Shown in pieces: positions 45,635 to 53,930 of a DNA stretch of 64,000 nt. The notes under the pieces were generated by a model. The model saw only the letters and a list, made by a program, of their open reading frames with translations, was not told where the DNA came from and ran no database searches. Origin of the DNA: Galbibacter sp. BG1. GTDB taxonomy: Bacteria; Bacteroidota; Bacteroidia; Flavobacteriales; Flavobacteriaceae. The position numbers were made by a program, and so were the translations under genes. The stretch lies in the NCBI RefSeq assembly GCF_013391805.1, contig NZ_CP058364.1:1860501-1924500 (forward strand), in the 5' to 3' direction. Position 1 is the stretch's first letter. Each line of letters opens with the position of its first letter.

Positions 45635-46378
45635 ATGTCAGAGTTACAAATTAACACCACACAAAATGTAAACATTACGTTTACTGCCGCATCTGTAGGA
45701 GAACGTATTCTGGCATACGGTATCGATTTTCTTATTAAAATAGCCTATGCCGTTACTTTTGGGTATTTAATTTTTAAAGTAGGCGGATTATGGGATACAG
45801 TATCCGCTCTCGATAGTTGGTCGCAGGCTGCTGTTATTATACTTTTTTTGAGCCCGGTATTTTTTTACACCTTAACGCTAGAATCCCTTTTGGAAGGGCA
45901 AACAATAGGGAAGAGAGTGGTGAAAATTAAAGTGATTAAAATAGATGGCTATCAGGCATCGTTTTCCGATTATTTGGTGCGATGGTTCTTCAGGATTATC
46001 GATATCGATATAATGAGCGGCATTATAGGATTGATATCCATAGTGGTGAGCAATAAAAGTCAGCGTTTAGGGGATATCACGGCAGGAACTTCGGTAATAA
46101 CCTTAAAAGATAAAGTTACTATCAATCACACTATTTTAGAAAACCTTGGGAAAGATTATAAGCCTACATATCCAGACGTCATCCGTCTGTCTGATAACGA
46201 TGCAAGAATAATAAAAGAGACGTATGAAACGGCCAGGAAAACATCAGATTATAAAACGATGCTAAAGCTCAAAAAGAAAATTGAAGAAGTTACGGGTATC
46301 GTTTCAATTCACGATAATTCACATACTTTTGTAAAAACCGTTTTAAGGGATTACAATTACTATACACAGCACATGTAA
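45635..46378 (+). CDS. RDD family membrane protein
   Basis: 247 residues. The RDD domain (about 10-160) has four hydrophobic segments, with GERILAYGIDFLIKIAY at the first and the QTIGKRVVKIKVIK segment before RWFFRIIDI. A cytoplasmic C-terminal tail of about 85 residues follows. It is divergent from the SpoIIM gene, a pairing known from other MoxR clusters. The stop shares 1 nt with the next start (TAATG). Confidence 0.9.
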   Translation: MSELQINTTQNVNITFTAASVGERILAYGIDFLIKIAYAVTFGYLIFKVGGLWDTVSALDSWSQAAVIILFLSPVFFYTLTLESLLEGQTIGKRVVKIKVIKIDGYQASFSDYLVRWFFRIIDIDIMSGIIGLISIVVSNKSQRLGDITAGTSVITLKDKVTINHTILENLGKDYKPTYPDVIRLSDNDARIIKETYETARKTSDYKTMLKLKKKIEEVTGIVSIHDNSHTFVKTVLRDYNYYTQHM

Positions 46379-46992
46379 TGTTTTATTATATCATCGATTT
46401 ATTGGGTACCGTAGCCTTTACCATTTCTGGGGTTATGGTTGCTATGAACAAAAGGTTAGACCCTTTTGGCATATTTATTATTGGCTTTGTGACTGCTTTG
46501 GGCGGTGGAACTATTCGGGATGTGCTTTTGGGGATTTCCCCAGTTACGTGGCTAATAAATACTACGTATATGTATGCCGTTATGGGTTCGGTAGTTATTG
46601 GAGTGCTATTTCGAGATCAATTAAAGTACTTTAATAAATCTTTACTGTTGTTCGATACTATTGGGATCGGACTGTATACAGTGGTGGGCTTGGAAAAAGG
46701 TGTCGCTGCTGGGCTTCACCCGATAATGTGTATTGCACTGGGTACCGTGAGTGCTTGTTTTGGTGGAGTACTTAGGGATATTTTATGCAATGAGATTCCA
46801 GTTATCTTCCGAAGAAAAGAAATATACGCTACTGCTTGTATCCTAGGCGGTATTAGTTATTTCGTTTTGGAGCTTTTCGACATTAAGAGTAATGTGGTGT
46901 TTGCCTTTCCAATAGTCGTTGTTATCACCATACGTTTGTTGGCGGTAAAATACAACCTAAAATTACCTTCGGTTTACCGGGATAAAGAATAG
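46378..46992 (+). CDS. TRIC/UPF0126 family cation channel-like protein
   Basis: 204 residues with two repeats of three membrane helices, each repeat having a glycine-rich motif: ALGGGTIRDVLLG and CFGGVLRDILCNEIP. The fold relates to trimeric intracellular cation channels; in bacteria the family may pass K+ or small zwitterions such as glycine. Coupled to the RDD gene by a TAATG junction. The stop is 1 nt from the convergent cyclophilin gene. Confidence 0.92.
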   Translation: MFYYIIDLLGTVAFTISGVMVAMNKRLDPFGIFIIGFVTALGGGTIRDVLLGISPVTWLINTTYMYAVMGSVVIGVLFRDQLKYFNKSLLLFDTIGIGLYTVVGLEKGVAAGLHPIMCIALGTVSACFGGVLRDILCNEIPVIFRRKEIYATACILGGISYFVLELFDIKSNVVFAFPIVVVITIRLLAVKYNLKLPSVYRDKE

Positions 46993-47721
46993 CTACTCTA
47001 CAATCTCTACAGATTTAATGATCACATTTTTTAGGGGCCATTCGTCGCTACCTGTGGGAACGTTGTTTATTTTATCAACCACATTCATTCCAGAGATTAC
47101 TCGGCCAAAAGCAGTGTATTTTCCATTGAGATGATGTGCCCCATGCTTAGCTGTTACAATAAAAAATTCATAGGGAGAAGCCAATTTATGCGGATTGGTA
47201 ACATCGTCGCTACTGGGCATGGACATTACACCACGGTCGTGCCTTAACCCTTTATCAGTATCTGGAGGCAGTAAATAGAAACCAATGCTATCCCTTTTTT
47301 TGGCAGTAGCCGTCATGTCGGTGTTTCCTCCTTGTATTATAAAATCTTTCACGACTCTATGAAAATAGGTGTTGTCAAAATAATTCTTCTTTGCCAGGTA
47401 GATGAAATTAGCGCGATGGTAGGGGGTTTCATTATATAAATCAACCGTAAAACTCCCTAAAGACGTATTTATTTTAACCACATGTTCTTTGTGGTCTTTT
47501 TGGTATTCGAAAAAAAAGGGAATTGCGTTTTCTTCTGTTAAAACAAACCGTTCTTTTTCTTTCTTTTTACGTTGTTCTTCTTTAATTTTAGCGGAATCTA
47601 CGGCTGCCGTATCTTTTGTTTTTTCTACGGAAGCATTGTCGTCTTTTTTAGAAGTATTTCCACAGCTTGATAAAATAAATAATCCTATTATTGTAACAAT
47701 TCTAACGGTATAATAGTGCAT
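46993..47721 (-). CDS. Peptidyl-prolyl cis-trans isomerase, cyclophilin type, lipoprotein
   Basis: 242 residues with lipoprotein signal (LFILSSCGNTSK, Cys20), a Lys/Glu/Ser linker (25-70) and a cyclophilin domain. Motifs: YHRANFIYLAKKNYFDNTYFH, FIIQGGNTD, and a FGRVISGMNVVDKI end. The catalytic-site Arg (YFHRVVKDF) is present. Expected to assist protein folding at the envelope. Confidence 0.93.
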   Translation of the reverse strand: MHYYTVRIVTIIGLFILSSCGNTSKKDDNASVEKTKDTAAVDSAKIKEEQRKKKEKERFVLTEENAIPFFFEYQKDHKEHVVKINTSLGSFTVDLYNETPYHRANFIYLAKKNYFDNTYFHRVVKDFIIQGGNTDMTATAKKRDSIGFYLLPPDTDKGLRHDRGVMSMPSSDDVTNPHKLASPYEFFIVTAKHGAHHLNGKYTAFGRVISGMNVVDKINNVPTGSDEWPLKNVIIKSVEIVE

Positions 47722-47780
47722 ATAAAACGAGTGTATTTAATTCAATTTAGTATGTTGTAAACCGTAAAAAATTAAATTAG

Positions 47781-48422
47781 ATGAATTTTGCTGAATTTTA
47801 CGATCTGGTTCCAAAAATAAAAAATATGCCGCTACCCGGGCAAGAATCACATTATAAAATGGCCCCTCTGTTAAGAAATAAGGAATTGGCATCTATTAAT
47901 TTGGAAGAAAAGCAACCGAAGAGGGCAGGAGTGGTAAGCTTGTTTTACCCTGATGACAAATTACAGACCCGTTTATTGCTTATTCTACGTAAAACCTATA
48001 ATGGGGTACACTCCAACCAGGTTGGGTTTCCAGGTGGGAAGGTAGAATTGTCTGATGGGGATATCGCAGAAACAGCCTTGCGGGAGACTTGGGAAGAAGT
48101 AGGGGTATCCCCGAAAAAGATTGAGTTGATTAAACAGATGTCTGAAATTTATATCCCGCCGAGCAATTTTTTAGTTCAGCCTTTTATAGGTGTAAGCAAA
48201 GAGCCACTTAGCTTTACCATGCAAGAAGATGAGGTGGAAGCTATTATAGAGGTGTTATTTAGTGAATTTATTGATGATACTTCAATATTCGAAGAAAATT
48301 TATCCACTTCCTATGCTAAAAATATCGATGTACCTGCCTTTAAACTAAACGATTATACGGTTTGGGGAGCTACTGCCATGATGTTAAGCGAGGTTAAAGA
48401 AATGTTTAAAGCACTTATCTAA
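47781..48422 (+). CDS. CoA pyrophosphatase, Nudix family
   Basis: 213 residues. The CoA-specific element NQVGFPGGK precedes the Nudix box (GKVELSDGDIAETALRETWEEVGV, residues about 86-110, with REtwEEvG). It is likely to hydrolyse CoA or oxidised CoA to 4'-phosphopantetheine and 3',5'-ADP. The N-terminal region HYKMAPLLR fits the YeaB/NudL type. Spacing of 56 bp to the acyltransferase suggests, but does not prove, co-transcription. Confidence 0.92.
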   Translation: MNFAEFYDLVPKIKNMPLPGQESHYKMAPLLRNKELASINLEEKQPKRAGVVSLFYPDDKLQTRLLLILRKTYNGVHSNQVGFPGGKVELSDGDIAETALRETWEEVGVSPKKIELIKQMSEIYIPPSNFLVQPFIGVSKEPLSFTMQEDEVEAIIEVLFSEFIDDTSIFEENLSTSYAKNIDVPAFKLNDYTVWGATAMMLSEVKEMFKALI

Positions 48423-48478
48423 GCATTGAATTTTGTATTTTTGCATACTTGTATTGATTAGAAATTTAACAAAAAGTA

Positions 48479-49282
48479 ATGGGATTATTCAAGGAAAATC
48501 CTTTCGGACATATATTATTTATTAAAAAGTGGCTTATCCGCATCGCCGGGTTGCTTACGCATAGAAGGTATCGAGGTTTTAACGAGTTACAGATCGATGG
48601 ATCTGAAATTATACGAAGCCTTCCAGATACCAATGTGCTTTTTATTTCCAATCATCAAACCTATTTTGCTGATGTGGTGGCGATGTTTCATGTATTTAAC
48701 GCAAGTCTTAGCGGTCGGGACGATTCCCTTAAAGATGTGAGTTACCTTTGGCAGCCCAAGTTGAATATTTATTACGTGGCTGCTAAAGAAACCATGAAGT
48801 CTGGGTTGTTACCTAAAATTATGGCCTATGCTGGTTCTATAAGTATCGAAAGGACTTGGAGGGCAGATGGGAAAGATGTAAGCCGACAAGTAAAATTTAG
48901 TGATATTTCCAATATAAAAAAAGCGTTGGACGACGGTTGGGTAATAACATTTCCGCAAGGTACCACACGGCCGTGGAAACCCATTAGAAAGGGTACGGCA
49001 CACATCATTAAACAATACAAACCTATTGTCATTCCAGTGGTAATCGACGGTTTTAGAAGATCTTTCGATAGAAAGGGGCTTCGGGTGAAGAAAAAAGGGA
49101 TTCTACAATCCATGGTCATAAAAGAACCATTGGATATTGATTACGACAACGAATCTATCGCAGAAATTGTAGAAAAGATTGAATATGCCATAGAGCAACA
49201 TCCATCCTTTTTAAAAGTAATTCCCGAAAATGCTATCGAGGAGATGGAAGATCTCAATAAAAAACGCCAGTGGCAATATTGA
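48479..49282 (+). CDS. Lysophospholipid (1-acylglycerol-3-phosphate) acyltransferase family
   Basis: 267 residues with PlsC-fold motifs: the catalytic SNHQTYFADV (NHx4D), the substrate motif SISIERTWRADG, and FPQGTTRPWKP, a variant of the FPEGTRS motif with Gln for Glu, then PVVIDGFRRSF. It likely transfers acyl chains to lysophospholipid or a related acceptor at the inner membrane. The E-to-Q change is unusual for canonical PlsC, so another acceptor is possible. Confidence 0.88.
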   Translation: MGLFKENPFGHILFIKKWLIRIAGLLTHRRYRGFNELQIDGSEIIRSLPDTNVLFISNHQTYFADVVAMFHVFNASLSGRDDSLKDVSYLWQPKLNIYYVAAKETMKSGLLPKIMAYAGSISIERTWRADGKDVSRQVKFSDISNIKKALDDGWVITFPQGTTRPWKPIRKGTAHIIKQYKPIVIPVVIDGFRRSFDRKGLRVKKKGILQSMVIKEPLDIDYDNESIAEIVEKIEYAIEQHPSFLKVIPENAIEEMEDLNKKRQWQY

Positions 49283-49383
49283 TGTGCGATTTGGCGTGCC
49301 GCCACCCATAGTATTGATAATTGAGTTTTATTTAAGTATCTTGAGCCTTCGCTATTAGAAAAACACTTAAATAATAAACTTTA

Positions 49384-52164
49384 ATGGTACGCATTTACTT
49401 CCTTTTAATCTTTTGCACCCTTTTTACAATTTCATTATCAGCTCAAAAAAAGCCAATTACGGTTGCCGATTTTGATACTTGGAAACAGATTGAAAACGAA
49501 CAACTTTCAGAAAACGGTCATTTTTTGGTGTACGAATACAACCCGGGCATGGGCGATGGTACTTTGGTAATAACCAATCTAAACAATGGAAAGACAGATT
49601 CGATACCAAGGGGATATGCTGCCAAAATCAATGGAAACAGTAATTTTGTAGCTTTTAAAATAAAGGCTCCCATAGAAACACGCAGAAAGGAAGAGACCAA
49701 AAAGGCTAAGAAAGCAAAGCAAACAAAAGACTCTCTTGGGATTTTTGTGCTAAACAATTCAACAACCATAAAGTATCCCGATGTTAGCGGATTTAAATTA
49801 CCGGAAGAAGGAGGAAACTGGCTTGCCTATAAAACCGTGGTAGCTAAAAAGGAAGATTCCCTTTCCATAGTTGAAAAAGATACGTTACAACAAAAGGATA
49901 AAAAAAACGCAAAAAACGATACTCTTCTTGTAGTTTATAATCCACTTACCCTTGATAGCCTTTCTTTTGAAAACCCTTCCGATTATACGTGGGCAAAACG
50001 TGCCAATAAACTTTTAATAACTTCCGAAGAAAAGGATTCCATCAAAACCAATTCTTTCCTTTTTAGGTTAGATACAGATACGAAAGCGGTAGATACCGTT
50101 TTTACTTCAGAAGGAGTGATTAAAAAAGCTGTTTTGGATGAAGAGGGAAAGCGTTTGGCTTTTCTAAGATCTCAAGATACAGGGGATGTGAAAAATTATA
50201 AACTTTTTAAAGAGGGCAATAACGGTGTAACGGTGTTGAACGAAAAACAGATAAAAGGGTTACCGGAAGAATGGTTGCCCTCGGAAAATCAACAAATTTA
50301 TTTTTCTGAGGATGGAAAGCGCCTCTACTTCGGCACCACCAAAGCAGCGATCGACCATAAAAAAGATACTCTTTTAAATGTGGAACGGGCAAGACTTGAT
50401 ATATGGTCATGGACGGATAAGGAGCTGCAGCCGATGCAAAAGTTAAATGTGAAGGAAGACAAGAATAAAACCTATATCGCTGTGTACGACTTTGAAAAAG
50501 AGGAAGCAATACAATTGGGGGATACCTTGGTGCCCGACTTACGGATTTACGATGAAGGAAAAGCAAAATATGCGGTTGGGAGTGCAAACGAAAGTTACAA
50601 AAGAGCTTCCTCTTGGTCTGCCTTATTTCTAGACGATTACTATTTGGTAGATACAGAAACAGGTGGCAAAACGAAGCTTGTTGAAGGCCAGAATAGGCTT
50701 TGGTTAGGGCCTGCCCAAAAATACGCTGTTTATTATAACCGCAAGGATAGTGTGTATTATTCTATTGATATAGAGAGCAAAAAGGAAATTCCGCTAACGG
50801 CTTCTTTGGAAATTGCGTTTTACGATGAATTGAACGACACACCCAATGATCCCCGACCTTATGGAGTAGCTGGATGGGCTGCCAACGACGATGCTATTTT
50901 TATTTACGACCGATATGATATTTGGAAAATAGATCCATCCGGAAACAAAAAACCGGAGAATGTAACTGCGGAAGGTAGAACCAATAAAACAATTTATAGA
51001 TACTTACAGTTGGATAAAGAGGAAGATTTTATCCTTCCGAAGAAAGCATTGGTGTCGGTTTTTAATGAAGAAAACAAAAAGTCTGGTTATGCTTATGCCA
51101 ATCTACTGAACAAAAGAGCTCCAAAGAATATAGTTTTTGAAGATTTAAGATTTGGGTATCCGCAAAAAGCCAAAAATTCGGAAACCACCGTGTTTACCAA
51201 AGAGAACTACAATTTGTATCCAGATTTTTGGAAAAGCGATCTTTCTTTTAAAAATCCGGTTAAAGTAACCGATGGGAATAAACAGCTACAAAATTATAAG
51301 TGGGGAAAAGTTTCGCTGGAAAGCTGGACAAATGAAGATGGGGTTAAATTGCAAGGACTTTTATATGTTCCAGAAGACTTGGATCCAAACAAAAAATATC
51401 CTTTGGTTTCTTATTTTTATGAAAGACTCTCGGATACCTATCACCGATTTTACGACCCTACCCCCAGTAGGTCTACTATTAACAAGGTTTTTTATCCCAG
51501 TAACGACTATATCGTTTTTGTGCCAGATATTGTTTACAAAAAAGGATATCCTGGAGAAAGCGCCTATAATTGTATTGTAAGCGGTATTGAAGCCATGGAG
51601 GCGAAATATAGTTTTATAGATAGTGACCGTTTGGCATTACAGGGACAAAGTTGGGGAGGTTACCAAACGGCATACATAATTACAAAAACCAATAAGTTTG
51701 CTGCTGCCATGGCAGGCGCTCCAGTAAGTAATATGACGAGCGCTTATGGCGGAATTCGATGGGGAAGTGGAATGAGCAGGATGTTTCAATATGAGCATAC
51801 ACAGAGTAGGATTGGTGGTACCCTTTGGGATGAGTTTGATTTATATGTGGAGAATTCCCCATTATTTAAAGCTCCCGAGATTACCACGCCCCTCCTAATG
51901 ATGCACAATGATAACGACGGAGCAGTTCCTTGGTATCAAGGGATTGAGTTTTTTGTAGCGCTCCGCAGATTGGATAAGCCAGTGTGGATGCTTTCCTATA
52001 ACGACGAACCCCATAATTTAAAAGGGGATAGTTGGGGAAACCGAAAAGATCTATCCATACGTATGATGCAGTTTTTCAACCATTACCTGAAAGACAAACC
52101 AGCCCCAGAATGGATGAAAAAAGGAAGACCCGCCGTGGAAAAAGAATTTAATAAAGGCTATTAA
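49384..52164 (+). CDS. Secreted prolyl oligopeptidase family (S9) peptidase
   Basis: 926 residues with a Sec signal (LIFCTLFTISLSAQ). A long N-terminal beta-propeller-like region is followed by an alpha/beta-hydrolase domain in the last ~270 residues. The catalytic triad is visible: Ser in GQSWGGYQTAY, Asp in MMHNDNDGAVPW and His in YNDEPHNLKG. The N-terminal third contains Lys-rich low-complexity parts. It likely degrades peptides in the periplasm or outside the cell. A terminator follows the stop. Confidence 0.94.
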   Translation: MVRIYFLLIFCTLFTISLSAQKKPITVADFDTWKQIENEQLSENGHFLVYEYNPGMGDGTLVITNLNNGKTDSIPRGYAAKINGNSNFVAFKIKAPIETRRKEETKKAKKAKQTKDSLGIFVLNNSTTIKYPDVSGFKLPEEGGNWLAYKTVVAKKEDSLSIVEKDTLQQKDKKNAKNDTLLVVYNPLTLDSLSFENPSDYTWAKRANKLLITSEEKDSIKTNSFLFRLDTDTKAVDTVFTSEGVIKKAVLDEEGKRLAFLRSQDTGDVKNYKLFKEGNNGVTVLNEKQIKGLPEEWLPSENQQIYFSEDGKRLYFGTTKAAIDHKKDTLLNVERARLDIWSWTDKELQPMQKLNVKEDKNKTYIAVYDFEKEEAIQLGDTLVPDLRIYDEGKAKYAVGSANESYKRASSWSALFLDDYYLVDTETGGKTKLVEGQNRLWLGPAQKYAVYYNRKDSVYYSIDIESKKEIPLTASLEIAFYDELNDTPNDPRPYGVAGWAANDDAIFIYDRYDIWKIDPSGNKKPENVTAEGRTNKTIYRYLQLDKEEDFILPKKALVSVFNEENKKSGYAYANLLNKRAPKNIVFEDLRFGYPQKAKNSETTVFTKENYNLYPDFWKSDLSFKNPVKVTDGNKQLQNYKWGKVSLESWTNEDGVKLQGLLYVPEDLDPNKKYPLVSYFYERLSDTYHRFYDPTPSRSTINKVFYPSNDYIVFVPDIVYKKGYPGESAYNCIVSGIEAMEAKYSFIDSDRLALQGQSWGGYQTAYIITKTNKFAAAMAGAPVSNMTSAYGGIRWGSGMSRMFQYEHTQSRIGGTLWDEFDLYVENSPLFKAPEITTPLLMMHNDNDGAVPWYQGIEFFVALRRLDKPVWMLSYNDEPHNLKGDSWGNRKDLSIRMMQFFNHYLKDKPAPEWMKKGRPAVEKEFNKGY

Positions 52165-52193
52165 GGCACTATCTTGCAAAAGTATATTTACAG

Positions 52194-52227
52194 GGGTCGA
52201 ACTTTTTTAAGTCCGACCTCTTTTTTT
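52194..52227 (+). terminator. Terminator of the S9 peptidase gene
   Basis: GGTCG.ACTT/AAGT.CGACC stem with one mismatch and a run of seven T, 30 nt after the stop. Confidence 0.85.
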
Positions 52228-52237
52228 AGCCCTAGTG

Positions 52238-52489
52238 TTACTTTTTATGAACGTAACTTTACTTTTTGCTTACTGAAGTTTACTTTCTCCTAACTGAGAA
52301 TTGCTTTTTAGAAACTGAGGTTTACTTTCTTGTTACTGAAGGTTGTATTTTGATTACTTCATGTAACTTTCTTCCAACTGAAGCTTGTTTTTTGTGAGTC
52401 CAAACTTACTTTCTTTCAACTGAAATATACTTTATGATGACTAAAGATTACTTTTTCCTGGCTGAAAAATGATTTTTAAAAACCCAAGG
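52238..52489. repeat. Twelve degenerate repeats in exact 21 bp phase
   Basis: Twelve consecutive units start at 52238, 52259, 52280, 52301, 52322, 52343, 52364, 52385, 52406, 52427, 52448 and 52469, always 21 bp apart. Consensus is roughly TTACTTTCTTnnAACTGAAgn. Individual units differ by many substitutions but no indels shift the phase. No frame is open through it in either direction. Twenty-one bp equals two turns of B-DNA, so the T-runs all face the same side of the helix. Confidence 0.85.
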
Positions 52490-52650
52490 TCATGTCGATC
52501 CCGAAGCCTCGGGAGAGATATCACATAACACTGATGCCAAGGAGTATGAGTCTTCTCTACAGACGCTGTCGGTCGGCATTGAAATCTACGCTCGAAGTGA
52601 CTCTGGAGTCATGTCGACTGTAAGTAGACATCACATCATCAAATTCAATG
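52490..52650. repeat. Imperfect palindromic intergenic element
   Basis: GTCATGTCGA occurs at 52489-52498 and again at 52608-52617, each followed within about 30 nt by an ATCACAT tract. Between them lies the inverted form CGCTCGAAGTGAC (52589-52601), facing the second copy across six bases. Such TGTCA-TCGAG motifs resemble dispersed intergenic repeats of flavobacteria as I recall them; copies elsewhere in the genome would be needed to prove it. No gene is seen in 52165-52670. Confidence 0.55.
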
Positions 52651-52670
52651 AAAATTGTAAGTTTTATCTT

Positions 52671-53288
52671 TTACAACTCTATTTTCTTCAACTCTCGGTA
52701 GTTTCTTTTTAAGCGTCTCATCAATATTCCGTAAAGCAAATAATAGATGCCCAAGAAGAAGCCAATAATGATGGCGGTTGCGATTATAGAAACAACAAAA
52801 ATGACTAGATAATCTTTCGTCTCTGCACCTGAAACAAATTTCTCCCAGCCTCCGTTTTGTTGTACAAACAGGTAAATAATAGAAATAATGGCAATGATGC
52901 CTGCGAACGTAAGGTTAAAAACAATGTAATGCCTAACCGTTCTGCGGGCTTTAATAATGCTTTCCAGCAAACCTTTTACAGATGCGGTGGTAGAAACCCT
53001 TTTGTAATTTTTGTAAAATCGGTAAATAAAATATATAATTACCAGAATGGAGGCGTACGTCAGATAATTTAGGGTTGGGGGCAGTTCTAAGTCTTTTTCA
53101 AAGGAGGGATGATAAAATATGCTTAGCAATACACCAAAACTCAACTCAAGTAAGCTAATGTAGAAAATCCATTTGATTGAAGAAGAAGATTTCTTCCACA
53201 GCATGGCATAGATATCTTCATAAGATAACTTAGGAAGCTCTTTTTCCTTTTTTTGCCAGTCCTTTTTTAATATATCTAACTCGTCCAT
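52671..53288 (-). CDS. Four-TM protein encoded with the ECF sigma factor
   Basis: 205 residues: cytoplasmic N terminus with Lys/Glu helix (DELDILKKDWQKKEKELPKL), four hydrophobic segments (about 40-60, 76-96, 121-144, 161-190) and a basic C-terminal tail. The start shares one nt with the sigma-factor stop (TAATG), so translation is coupled. The position and cytoplasmic N-terminal helix fit a membrane regulator of the sigma factor, but no zinc-anti-sigma HxxxCxxC motif is present. Role inferred from context only. Confidence 0.78.
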   Translation of the reverse strand: MDELDILKKDWQKKEKELPKLSYEDIYAMLWKKSSSSIKWIFYISLLELSFGVLLSIFYHPSFEKDLELPPTLNYLTYASILVIIYFIYRFYKNYKRVSTTASVKGLLESIIKARRTVRHYIVFNLTFAGIIAIISIIYLFVQQNGGWEKFVSGAETKDYLVIFVVSIIATAIIIGFFLGIYYLLYGILMRRLKRNYRELKKIEL

Positions 53289-53782
53289 TAGGGGTTCAGT
53301 ATGTTTTTTAGTTTCGTTTTAATCCGGTTCATCTTCACTCTTGCATTTACTTCAGAAATACCAATGGTCTCAGCAATTTCCTTATAATTTTTATCCTCCA
53401 AATAGAGAAAAACGAGCGCTTTTTCAATGTCGTTCAATTGTTTTATGGCATCATACATTAATCGAAGTTGCTGCTCTTCCGTGTCGTCGTAAGCCGTTGC
53501 TTTGACTTTGTAGAGCACACTATCAAAATCTTGAGTTCGTATTTGCCGCTTCGACTTTCTGTAAAGGGTAATAGCCGTGTTTAGGGAAATACGATACATC
53601 CAGGTGCTAAACTTGGCATCGCCCCGAAATTTCGGGTAGGCTTTCCAAAGTTGTATGGTGATTTCCTGAAACAAATCGTTGTGCGCATGCTGGTTGTCAG
53701 TATATATTTTGCATATTTTATGCACGATATTCTGATTTTCTTCAAGCTCTTTAACAAAGTTATGTTCCAGTTCTTTTGTCAC
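53288..53782 (-). CDS. RNA polymerase ECF-type sigma factor
   Basis: 164 residues. Region 2 (about 30-75): DLFQEITIQLWKAYPKFRGD, then AKFSTWMYRISLNTA for -10 recognition. Region 4 (about 105-160): LNDIEKALVFLYLEDKNY and the HTH IAETIGISEVNARVKMNRIK. It likely directs a small regulon together with the overlapping membrane protein. No SusCD pair is adjacent, so it is not an obvious glycan-type ECF system. Confidence 0.92.
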   Translation of the reverse strand: MTKELEHNFVKELEENQNIVHKICKIYTDNQHAHNDLFQEITIQLWKAYPKFRGDAKFSTWMYRISLNTAITLYRKSKRQIRTQDFDSVLYKVKATAYDDTEEQQLRLMYDAIKQLNDIEKALVFLYLEDKNYKEIAETIGISEVNARVKMNRIKTKLKNILNP

Positions 53783-53930
53783 TAAACAGTTTGCTTTCTT
53801 CTTTTATAAGTAGCTAAAGGTAACAGTTTGTTACAATAATTTTTAAAACATTATTTGGAACCTTAAAAAAACTTTTAAATTTTAATATTGTCATGGAATA
53901 ACTTTAAATTTGAGAAAAGACAAATTTTTT

